Part shown: piece after piece, positions 21,578 through 26,240 of the stretch
Layout: each line of letters begins with the position of its first letter
How positions within the stretch are numbered: the first letter of the stretch is position 1
Virus record (IMG/VR): IMGVR_UViG_3300035661_000293
Coordinates: 1-26,240 of that record
Direction: 5' to 3' (one strand)
DNA: 26,240 nucleotides
From: a virus
Position numbers and translations under genes: made by a program
Notes under the pieces: model-generated
Told to the model about the DNA's origin: nothing
Database searches by the model: none
The model's input: the letters and a program-made list of their open reading frames with translations, nothing else

Positions 21578-21890
21578 GGTCATCTCCTGTAATTTCATCA
21601 CCAATTACTTCATAAGGTACATAGTACTGAAGATCATCAATGATACTGAGAGATACCATACCAGGATCTTCATCATCTACTGTATCAAAGGGAAGTTCAA
21701 GAAAGATTGTAGTAGACCCATCCTCATTGATAGCATAATCAATAACATTAACAGCATACCCTGCGCATGCACACATTCGTACTAACTTGATAGTAGTATT
21801 AGTATAGTCTGATTCTCCATCATAGATATCATCCTTGATGATGACAGATAGATGCAGAAACCACGAACCAGCCATAGTATCATCACTCAT
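21567..21890 (-). CDS. Hypothetical protein (107 aa)
   Basis: I chose the ATG at 21890, preceded by GGGAGGAT, which overlaps the 46-aa gene by 8 nt. The 107-aa protein begins MSDDTMAGSWFLHLSVIIKD, has a CACAGYAVN segment near residue 42, and ends very acidic (GDEITGDDHEG). It appears beta-rich and soluble. The longer 148-codon frame is the upstream gene in another frame. No family is recognised. Confidence 0.66.
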   Translation of the reverse strand: MSDDTMAGSWFLHLSVIIKDDIYDGESDYTNTTIKLVRMCACAGYAVNVIDYAINEDGSTTIFLELPFDTVDDEDPGMVSLSIIDDLQYYVPYEVIGDEITGDDHEG

Positions 21891-22023
21891 CTGAATCCTC
21901 CCGATAGAATCGAATAAGTTTCGCAGCCTGACGCAATACCTTATAGTTATACCCTTGTGGGTAATCATTCTCAAGGTGACGAAGCAACTCATCAATATCA
22001 ATATCCATATCATGCAGATTCAT
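21883..22023 (-). CDS. Very small hypothetical protein (46 aa)
   Basis: The ATG at 22023 has AAGGAG 8 nt upstream. The 46-aa protein begins MNLHDMDIDIDELLRHLEND and continues as a basic helix (YKVLRQAAKLIRFYRE). Acidic-then-basic helical organisation suggests a small DNA- or protein-binding factor, but there is no recognised motif. It overlaps the 105-aa gene by 14 nt. Confidence 0.6.
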   Translation of the reverse strand: MNLHDMDIDIDELLRHLENDYPQGYNYKVLRQAAKLIRFYREDSDE

Positions 22024-22327
22024 TAACAAACTCCTTAAGTGTTTCAAGCAAACGATTACCAGCATCTTCAGCACCACGACGATGCAAGATCAACACAGTA
22101 TGATCATACTGTGACCAAGTAAGACCAACCTGATCAAACTCCAGAACCAACTCTCGACCACGCCACCCACGCAATTGAAAGTAGAAAGAATACTTATCAA
22201 CAGGATCAACAGACACATGATCCTCCTTCTTAGTATACTTGTTGCGGTTAGTAAGACCCGCAAAGTAATACACACCATCTTTCTGGAACTGCCAATGATA
22301 ATTAGTGCTACTCGTGAACTCGGACAT
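22010..22327 (-). CDS. Hypothetical protein (105 aa)
   Basis: This 105-aa soluble protein begins MSEFTSSTNYHWQFQKDGVY, is rich in aromatic residues and beta-type alternation (SFYFQLRGWRGRELVLEF, about residues 46-63), and ends in a helix (LLETLKEFVNESA). No family is recognised. It overlaps the 69-aa gene by 20 nt. Confidence 0.7.
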   Translation of the reverse strand: MSEFTSSTNYHWQFQKDGVYYFAGLTNRNKYTKKEDHVSVDPVDKYSFYFQLRGWRGRELVLEFDQVGLTWSQYDHTVLILHRRGAEDAGNRLLETLKEFVNESA

Positions 22328-22517
22328 TGCATACCTCCTTAAGGTAAGACCTACACAAGATTACTTCATCATCACTAAACCAAAACTCATCACTGTTAAT
22401 ATTACATACCTCTAACACAGCAGCAGCAAACCCTGCAATACGACGGTCAAATGTACCATGCCAGTAACAATCTTCTACTTGCAGAAGAGAGTTACTCATA
22501 AGACAAGTGCTAGACAT
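22308..22517 (-). CDS. Small hypothetical protein (69 aa)
   Basis: The ATG at 22517 is preceded by GGAGGTT and overlaps the 112-aa gene's stop region by 8 nt. The 69-aa product begins MSSTCLMSNSLLQVEDCYWH and contains seven-residue groups of Cys and Trp plus a helical RRIAGFAAAVLEV stretch. No family is recognised; the 102-codon frame has an upstream extension from another gene. Confidence 0.6.
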   Translation of the reverse strand: MSSTCLMSNSLLQVEDCYWHGTFDRRIAGFAAAVLEVCNINSDEFWFSDDEVILCRSYLKEVCNVRVHE

Positions 22518-22848
22518 CAATAACCTCCACCATATGTGCGGTAATAAAAAGACTTTGTTGATTGGTAAACTTCTTAAGCCAACACATGATTGGCATAACC
22601 TTGGTATTCCATACAAGAGATGAACATACTACCGTAACGATAGCACTCATATCTTTAATACGCATCTCATCTTCCTGTCCCTCATTAGCAATCCAATACC
22701 CATAAGACTGTGGGCTATCACATGTGACACCACCTACATTCTCTGTAATGAGACACATAGTTTCATGAAGGACAGTAGGCAGGGGATACGATGGTACTCC
22801 ATCATCACTTGCATACCATAGTGGTACAATAATTGTATACTTATACAT
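22510..22848 (-). CDS. Hypothetical protein (112 aa)
   Basis: This 112-aa protein begins MYKYTIIVPLWYASDDGVPS. It has a hydrophobic stretch at about residues 66-82 (MSAIVTVVCSSLVWN) that looks more like a buried beta-strand than a membrane helix. The ending MVEVIDV is beta-type. It overlaps the 67-aa gene by 8 nt. No family is recognised. Confidence 0.68.
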   Translation of the reverse strand: MYKYTIIVPLWYASDDGVPSYPLPTVLHETMCLITENVGGVTCDSPQSYGYWIANEGQEDEMRIKDMSAIVTVVCSSLVWNTKVMPIMCWLKKFTNQQSLFITAHMVEVIDV

Positions 22849-23044
22849 TGGATGGTTTACTCATTTCGAGGCGATAGTTCAAGCAATACTGATGGTAGAT
22901 AGCATGATTAGAATCAAGATACTTACTGGCATCATTAAGTTGCTTACGAATGTTGTTGTTCTTTAGCCACACCTGTGGATCATCGCTGTACTCATAGAAC
23001 CAATCAAGTTCCATGAGATTCTTAATGTACTCTTCTTCAGTCAT
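22841..23044 (-). CDS. Small hypothetical protein (67 aa)
   Basis: This 67-aa protein begins MTEEEYIKNLMELDWFYEYS, with acidic and aromatic residues giving way to Asn/Lys/Tyr (WLKNNNIRKQLNDASKYL). It appears helical. The start overlaps the stop of the 62-aa gene (TAATG). I recognise no family. Confidence 0.68.
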   Translation of the reverse strand: MTEEEYIKNLMELDWFYEYSDDPQVWLKNNNIRKQLNDASKYLDSNHAIYHQYCLNYRLEMSKPSNV

Positions 23045-23232
23045 TAGGTATCCTTACTGTATTGAATTACATCTTGCCCACATCGAATCATTTCATCCTC
23101 GATATCATCAACATCTACTTCACCCAACTCTTCGGGTGTCCATATAACAACAGCATACCCCTTGTGGTGCAGCCATGTAATGATATCGTAGATAACAATA
23201 CCAGCATCTTGATTAAAGTTAGGTGTGTTCAT
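23044..23232 (-). CDS. Small hypothetical protein (62 aa)
   Basis: This 62-aa protein begins MNTPNFNQDAGIVIYDIITW, continues with a hydrophobic strand (GYAVVIWTPEELGEVD) and an acidic helix, and ends QYSKDT. The arrangement is alpha/beta and soluble. The start overlaps the 135-aa gene stop by 4 nt. No family is recognised. Confidence 0.68.
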   Translation of the reverse strand: MNTPNFNQDAGIVIYDIITWLHHKGYAVVIWTPEELGEVDVDDIEDEMIRCGQDVIQYSKDT

Positions 23233-23636
23233 TGGTTAAGATACCTTTCATAAGACGAGTCATTAATAAGTTCACCAGTACCCGAATAGCATTCACACCC
23301 TATTCCAGGATAGAAATTACTAAAGGCTTCATGATCTAGATAGATGTACTCAAATCCTTCCCACTTAAGACCCTTACGATACCACACATGCTTATCTTGA
23401 GACAACCTAGATTGACCGAAGGTATTAAGGATAGCATTCAATCGACTCTTAGTTGTCGGTGTATACCATCCACGACAGGTGATGTACAATGTAACATCCT
23501 CATACCATGCAATAAGATTATCAAACAGATACACATACACCTTGCCATCTACTGCGGTGGTGTGTGTATTAGAACTACACTTGATGGACTTATAATTTAG
23601 CATGGCATCTACCATCTTGCGTTCACATACTTTCAT
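23229..23636 (-). CDS. Conserved-type phage protein (135 aa, TTKSRLNAILNTFG motif)
   Basis: This 135-aa protein has TPTTKSRLNAILNTFGQSRL followed by SQDKHVWYRKG and a strand-rich end, a pattern found in a widespread phage family of unknown function (a short helix, then an x-Q-x-x-x-x-W-Y segment). I start it at the ATG at 23636, which overlaps the previous stop (TGATG); an upstream GTG is less likely. No catalytic residues are obvious. Confidence 0.75.
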   Translation of the reverse strand: MKVCERKMVDAMLNYKSIKCSSNTHTTAVDGKVYVYLFDNLIAWYEDVTLYITCRGWYTPTTKSRLNAILNTFGQSRLSQDKHVWYRKGLKWEGFEYIYLDHEAFSNFYPGIGCECYSGTGELINDSSYERYLNQ

Positions 23637-23791
23637 CACATCAACTCCGCTTTAATCTCTGCGGTAGTAAGAGAGCATTCAAGATAGTTCCGATGGAACC
23701 ATCCACAAATGGCACACTCCTTTGAAGAAGACATCATATAGTACTCATAATCCGTGTTACCATCTGACACAGTAATCTTATAGAGGTTCAT
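23636..23791 (-). CDS. Very small hypothetical protein (51 aa)
   Basis: This 51-codon frame begins MNLYKITVSDGNTDYEYYMM and ends AEIKAELM. Two Cys residues in ECAICGWFH (about residues 26-34) could form part of a zinc site, but a second pair is absent. The stop overlaps the next start (TGATG). It fills an otherwise empty 150-nt gap. No family is recognised. Confidence 0.65.
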   Translation of the reverse strand: MNLYKITVSDGNTDYEYYMMSSSKECAICGWFHRNYLECSLTTAEIKAELM

Positions 23792-23792
23792 C

Positions 23793-24107
23793 TTATACTC
23801 CTACTGGTTGAATGAAGGCATACTTGCCTTCGGCATTGTATCCGCCACGATATTGATACTTGTCGGTATATCCTAGGTATAGAACATACCCTTCCAACAT
23901 ATCTGATGCTTCATCAATAGTGAATTCACCTTCGACGAAACTGTTGTTCATCCATACCTTCCACATTACAGAATGCTTTGCCCTGTACACAGGGTGTCCA
24001 CATACATCACATACTGTGATAAGATCATACTTATCTAGTATGTGAGTACCAATACCACTGTCAACTACATCCCCACAACAATTGTAGATTGTAATATAGT
24101 TTAGCAT
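23793..24107 (-). CDS. Hypothetical protein with possible zinc-binding cysteines (104 aa)
   Basis: I chose the ATG at 24107, preceded by TAAGGAGT. The 104-aa protein begins MLNYITIYNCCGDVVDSGIG and has ITVCDVCGHPVYRA (about residues 30-43), a CxxCG knuckle resembling half of a zinc ribbon, with the earlier CC pair as a possible other half. The C-terminal half (FTIDEASDMLEGYVLYLGYT) is strand- and helix-mixed. No family is recognised; zinc binding is inference. Confidence 0.72.
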   Translation of the reverse strand: MLNYITIYNCCGDVVDSGIGTHILDKYDLITVCDVCGHPVYRAKHSVMWKVWMNNSFVEGEFTIDEASDMLEGYVLYLGYTDKYQYRGGYNAEGKYAFIQPVGV

Positions 24108-24117
24108 TTCATACTCC

Positions 24118-24549
24118 TTAGTTACCCCTATAGAAAGTTTGATTCTCATACGGTTCCATGTTAGCACGCATAAGATCTACCCGATTCTCAGGTACACCAT
24201 GCACATTCTTATACTCACCCTCGCAGCAGATAACCTTCACCTCATACTGCCACATCTTAGCAAGTGTATAGTACACATCTGCCTCCCACTTTCGGATGAA
24301 AGTGTTGGACACATAGATATGATCTGTTCCCTCGATCATATGCGTGTTAACAAACTGCTGACACAATCGGTGACACTCTTGCAATCTTGCAGGATCAAAC
24401 TCATACTCTGCCAAGGAATTGACCATGAACATATCAGCCTCACAGACCACAGCCTTATCTCCTCCGCTGATATCTCCGCTCGACATATCCCGAGCGAGAG
24501 TAGACTTACCACTTCCTGGCACACCTCGAATGATATACAAGACTGGCAT
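24118..24549 (-). CDS. P-loop kinase/ATPase of the AAA_33, N4BP2L1-like type
   Basis: The 143-aa protein has YIIRGVPGSGKSTLARDM (Walker A, residues 5-22), an acidic CEADMF substrate motif near 40, HIYVSNTFIRKWE near 78-90 and NVHGVPENRVDLM near 114. The NTF and NxHGVP elements match the small kinases related to N4BP2L1 and the AAA_33 domain; phage relatives are often labelled polynucleotide-kinase-like. A nucleoside, RNA-end or protein substrate cannot be decided. The ATG at 24549 follows GGAG; the longer frame has an extra N-terminus from the noncoding region. As an early gene it might repair RNA or modify host functions, but that is speculative. Confidence 0.8.
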   Translation of the reverse strand: MPVLYIIRGVPGSGKSTLARDMSSGDISGGDKAVVCEADMFMVNSLAEYEFDPARLQECHRLCQQFVNTHMIEGTDHIYVSNTFIRKWEADVYYTLAKMWQYEVKVICCEGEYKNVHGVPENRVDLMRANMEPYENQTFYRGN

Positions 24550-24591
24550 GATACATACTCCGTAAAGATTTATGGACACAACAAACAGTAC

Positions 24592-24613
24592 CCACGGGAT
24601 GTTTCACCCGTGG
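24592..24613 (-). other. Hairpin upstream of the P-loop kinase
   Basis: CCACGGG pairs perfectly with CCCGTGG (7 bp, 8-nt loop). In the minus-strand RNA it is followed by a moderately T-rich stretch (TACTGTTTGTTGT), so weak termination or processing is possible before the kinase gene. Confidence 0.45.
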
Positions 24614-24632
24614 ATACCATGACTTTATTAGT

Positions 24633-24652
24633 TGCAGCGCGTCAATGCTGCA
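24633..24652 (-). other. Hairpin TGCAGC/GCTGCA
   Basis: Six perfect base pairs enclose an 8-nt loop. It stands between the three-way junction and the kinase-leader hairpin. No gene explains it. Confidence 0.4.
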
Positions 24653-24701
24653 TACAAAGTCCATCTTACACACCAACACAAGGGAAGGACACCTTGAGTA
24701 T

Positions 24702-24755
24702 AGATTAAGCCGCATACCTACGGGGATTATAGTCGAGTAAGACTATACTTAATCT
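24702..24755 (-). ncRNA. Three-way junction structure, candidate structured RNA
   Basis: The outer stem AGATTAAG/CTTAATCT (8 bp, 24702-24709 with 24748-24755) encloses two hairpins. One is CCG/CGG at 24710-24723; the other is TATAGTC/GACTATA (7 bp, 6-nt loop) at 24728-24747. The hairpins abut the outer stem on each side, so coaxial stacking is possible. An alternative pairing, AGTATAG at 24698-24704 with CTATACT at 24743-24749, is mutually exclusive with it. There is no coding frame across it. No known RNA family is recognised. Confidence 0.45.
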
Positions 24756-24785
24756 GAGTACATATAAATTTCCCATTATTTATGA

Positions 24786-24813
24786 GTCGCCTATGGGCTA
24801 GGTTGCTTGCGAC
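24786..24813 (-). other. Nested hairpin GTCGC/GCGAC with inner CTA/TAG
   Basis: The outer stem is 5 bp and a small inner stem of 3 bp (24791-24793 with 24799-24801) lies within it. It is part of the hairpin-rich region. Confidence 0.35.
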
Positions 24814-24847
24814 ATATCGGGATTATTAGAATGAGTTGGTACTATTG

Positions 24848-24886
24848 GACACTAAGTGTCTTCATCATTCGTGGTATACCTACCAC
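24848..24886 (-). other. Two adjacent hairpins
   Basis: GACAC/GTGTC (24848-24860, 3-nt loop) and GTGGTA/TACCAC (24871-24886, 4-nt loop) lie 10 nt apart. Both are perfect, and the second is self-contained with six pairs. Neither is followed by a T-run on the gene strand. Confidence 0.4.
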
Positions 24887-25031
24887 ACCTACCGTGCCTT
24901 CACATTAAACCGCTACATAGGGGGCGGTAATGTTACACTTGCACTTTGGATCCCAACTAATGCACGGCATACACCATGAATAGGTTGGAGTACATAGTAC
25001 CTTTAATCATCCCTTGTCTCAAACCCTACAG

Positions 25032-25069
25032 AGAGATAGGTATGGGATCGTCCTCCCATACCTATCTCT
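25032..25069 (-). terminator. Strong 16-bp hairpin after the 94-aa gene, terminator or RNase III site
   Basis: AGAGATAGGTATGGGA (25032-25047) is perfectly complementary to 25054-25069 around a 6-nt loop, 7 nt after the stop codon of the 94-aa gene. No U-run follows in the gene-strand RNA (CTGTAGGGTTTG), so it does not look like a standard intrinsic terminator. The long perfect stem would suit RNase III cleavage, as in T7 early mRNA, or factor-assisted termination. Confidence 0.55.
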
Positions 25070-25076
25070 ACACACC

Positions 25077-25361
25077 TTACATATCTAACTTCAATAAACC
25101 CCTTGCGGTAGATTTATTGATACACTTCATAACACTTACAAACCTTCCGCGTTTGTTGGCATCATACCCCACGCCATCGGTTCCCCACGAATGTCCGTTA
25201 CACAATTCGTGTGCCAACATCTGCACACTAAACAACACATCGTCGAATTTCTCAGGGGATACTGCACCGACATATAGTTCGACTACGGTATCTCTAACCT
25301 CAAAGATTCCTCCAATGTCTTGGAGCCGTTGCCCCCACACCACTAGATCGGAATATTTCAT
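25077..25361 (-). CDS. Early hypothetical protein (94 aa)
   Basis: This 94-aa protein begins MKYSDLVVWGQRLQDIGGIF. AAGGAGAT lies ideally before the ATG, so translation should be efficient. The first half is beta/alpha mixed; the second contains MLAHELCNGHSWGTDGVGYD, with an H-E-x4-H arrangement that is not the HExxH of zincins, then a basic stretch. No family is recognised. It is among the first genes transcribed, where host-takeover genes are expected. Confidence 0.7.
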   Translation of the reverse strand: MKYSDLVVWGQRLQDIGGIFEVRDTVVELYVGAVSPEKFDDVLFSVQMLAHELCNGHSWGTDGVGYDANKRGRFVSVMKCINKSTARGLLKLDM

Positions 25362-25393
25362 GATATCTCCTTAGATTGTTTCATCCTGCATAC

Positions 25394-25582
25394 TTATCCA
25401 CAAACTGGACGAATAGCACCGACATGATACTTGGCGAGAATCTTAGCCTCGATAACCTTGCGGGTTACCTTACCCTCAAAGTACTTGACGGCAAGTACAT
25501 AGTACGCTTCCCAAGACTTGACGCTATTGTGTGCAATAGCAAACCTTAGGGATTGTTGCACAATTTCCTTCGATGGCTTCAT
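25394..25582 (-). CDS. Early small helical protein (62 aa)
   Basis: This 62-aa basic protein begins MKPSKEIVQQSLRFAIAHNS and is almost entirely helical (SWEAYYVLAVKYFEGK, then VIEAKILAKYHVG). GGAGAAT precedes the start. A small basic early protein could bind nucleic acid or host protein, but no motif is seen. It lies 32 nt before the 94-aa gene. Confidence 0.68.
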   Translation of the reverse strand: MKPSKEIVQQSLRFAIAHNSVKSWEAYYVLAVKYFEGKVTRKVIEAKILAKYHVGAIRPVCG

Positions 25583-25620
25583 GGCATATTCTCCAGTTAG
25601 TGGAACGATACAGAGAGGGA

Positions 25621-25644
25621 GGGATTCTCAGGATAGAGAATCCC
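25621..25644 (-). terminator. 9-bp hairpin after the 123-aa gene
   Basis: GGGATTCTC pairs with GAGAATCCC around a 6-nt loop (AGGATA on the plus strand), 21 nt after the stop codon of the 123-aa gene. It is GC-rich at its base. In the gene-strand RNA it is followed by TCCCTCTCTG, pyrimidine-rich but not a U-run. It is a processing site or weak terminator candidate. Confidence 0.45.
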
Positions 25645-25665
25645 CCACACTACGAACCGTTAACC

Positions 25666-26037
25666 TTAGACAAGGATATCGTCAAGTGAAACAGACCGCT
25701 TGCTTGACTTGATAACCGACACTTTGACACCTTCGGGAAAGTATTCTGGGAAATGCTGCACGAATTCGGACATAACATCCCCAACAAACTTGTCGGATCG
25801 GAAGCACATACCTTCCACGCTTCGCCCATTGACCGCCGCAAGCAATTGCAGAAGAGTAACTTGCTTATTCGGATTGATATCAATCTGAGAAAGATTGCAG
25901 ACGAATCGGCGGAGAGATTGAAGATTTGCAGCATCATCTTTCGTGAACTTCTTAGGACTGTTATCCCAAGACTTCCGAATCGAAGCGGCGAAGGAAACGA
26001 ACACCGACACACCTTTATGCATAGTCGAGATGGACAT
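25666..26037 (-). CDS. First early protein of the transcript (123 aa)
   Basis: This 123-aa protein begins MSISTMHKGVSVFVSFAASI and is preceded by GGAGTCAAT with a suitable spacing. It is moderately basic with a helical middle (DAANLQSLRRFVCNLSQIDI) and a strand-rich second half. No signal peptide or clear membrane segment is present. As the rightmost gene it should be read first by host RNA polymerase, and T7-like genomes carry host-takeover or anti-defence genes here. No homology was recognised. This end looks more GC-rich than the genes further left. Confidence 0.7.
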   Translation of the reverse strand: MSISTMHKGVSVFVSFAASIRKSWDNSPKKFTKDDAANLQSLRRFVCNLSQIDINPNKQVTLLQLLAAVNGRSVEGMCFRSDKFVGDVMSEFVQHFPEYFPEGVKVSVIKSSKRSVSLDDILV

Positions 26038-26240
26038 ATTGACTCCAAGCGAAACAAGTCTGGCTACTTTCCGTTCCGAACATCGGATCGGTGATACCCT
26101 CTCCCACCGAAGTGGGCTATCCGTTCATCACTTCGGGCGGATTGTTGGATATGCATGGATATGCAGACCAAGGAATCTCACAGAGCAGAGGGGGGTACGG
26201 GGGGGAACGCCAGACGCGCGCGTTAGGAGACACCCCCTCG
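26038..26240 (-). promoter_or_regulatory. Early leader with tandem repeat, competing hairpins and G-runs
   Basis: This stretch has no credible gene. On the plus strand it holds a tandem perfect 10-nt repeat, TGGATATGCA twice (26146-26165). It also holds two overlapping hairpins: CCCAC/GTGGG (26103-26116), whose gene-strand loop is C(UUCG)G, and CCGAAGT/ACTTCGG (26107-26113 with 26130-26136), which cannot form at the same time. Two plus-strand G-runs (26190-26195 and 26199-26205) and a GC-rich end follow. Host promoters would be expected here, but I see no convincing -35/-10 pair. Confidence 0.5.
26146..26165. repeat. Tandem 10-nt direct repeat
   Basis: Two perfect copies of TGGATATGCA lie head to tail, spaced by one helical turn, about 110 nt upstream of the first early gene. 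This spacing is typical of sites for a protein that binds one face of the DNA. The sequence shows the repeat; the binding role is inference. Confidence 0.6.

Larger units (their letters stand above)
24550..25076 (-). other. 527-nt region with no convincing gene and at least seven hairpins
   Basis: No frame with a good start and a protein-like composition is visible here. Instead there are compact inverted repeats: 24592-24613 (7 bp), 24633-24652 (6 bp), the three-way junction at 24702-24755, 24786-24813 (5 bp with an inner 3-bp stem), 24848-24860 (5 bp), 24871-24886 (6 bp, 4-nt loop), 24909-24928 (5 bp) and 25032-25069 (16 bp). The density suggests one or more structured RNAs, processing sites or a replication or regulatory region. 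Host promoters could lie here, but I see no convincing pair of -35 and -10 boxes. Confidence 0.6.

Noticed and set aside
24139-24708. Plus-strand open frame of 189 codons opposite the kinase gene and the hairpin region
   Set aside because: It is the complement of a clear P-loop kinase gene and of stem-loops, has no ribosome-binding site, and its Ile/His/Ser-rich product is typical of an antisense frame.
24506-24715. Minus-strand open frame of 69 codons upstream of the kinase
   Set aside because: It has no good ribosome-binding site, overlaps the kinase out of frame, contains two hairpins and has a Cys-, Ser- and Arg-rich composition unlike the other early proteins.
24728-24747. A TATAAT box on the minus strand that could be a host promoter -10
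   Set aside because: It falls inside a perfect hairpin and no acceptable -35 box lies about 17 nt upstream.
25753-26094. Plus-strand open frame of 113 codons at the right end
   Set aside because: It is antisense to the 123-aa early gene and has no Shine-Dalgarno site, unlike the minus-strand frame, which does.
26085-26155. A 30-codon minus-strand frame in the early leader (starts MHIQQSARSD)
   Set aside because: There is no ribosome-binding site, the frame spans the competing hairpins, and its composition is not convincing.

Overview
This window is about 26 kb of a T7-like (Autographiviridae-type) podovirus. Every supportable protein gene and all tRNA genes lie on the minus strand, so transcription runs from right to left. 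The diagnostic genes are a single-subunit T7-type RNA polymerase, a T7-type family A DNA polymerase, a fused primase-helicase, a gp2.5-type single-stranded DNA-binding protein, a gp6-type 5'-3' exonuclease and a T7 gp8-type portal, in T7-like class order. Scaffold, capsid, tail and terminase genes would lie beyond the left edge. No integrase, repressor, insertion sequence or CRISPR array is visible, so a lytic life cycle is likely.

Layout in transcription order. (1) 26240-25077: a leader with a tandem 10-nt repeat and competing hairpins, then three small early genes, two of them followed by strong hairpins. (2) 25076-24550: about 530 nt with no convincing gene and at least seven hairpins, including a three-way junction. 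(3) 24549-19102: about twenty tightly packed small early genes, many joined by ATGA, TAATG or TGATG overlaps. They include a P-loop kinase, two recognisable phage families of unknown role, several genes of 23-60 codons, and a predicted secreted protein with a cohesin-like domain and a C-terminal dockerin. (4) 19051-16580: RNA polymerase. (5) 16583-13856: phosphoesterase, HELLH zincin-like protein, SSB and a RusA-type resolvase. (6) 13845-13460: hairpins and four tRNA or tRNA-like genes. (7) 13438-4903: holin-like protein, ThyX, a deaminase-like protein, primase-helicase, DNA polymerase, a papain-fold candidate, dNMP kinase, exonuclease and dUTPase, with small genes between them. (8) 4901-18: class II ribonucleotide reductase, four small genes and the portal.

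The middle block forms a replication and nucleotide-supply module. RNR, the deaminase-like protein, dUTPase, ThyX and dNMP kinase together would provide dNTPs, especially dTTP. Polymerase, primase-helicase, SSB, exonuclease and RusA would copy and resolve the DNA.

The host is not stated. The dockerin motif resembles those common in Planctomycetota, and the tRNA anticodons read AGA, AAA, UUA and probably AUA. Both points fit an AT-leaning phage in a more GC-rich host, but this is inference. The most unusual items are the cohesin/dockerin protein, the structured non-coding region, a 28-nt element present upstream of both the RNA polymerase and the dUTPase-RNR genes, and two tRNAs whose variable arms do not match their anticodons.
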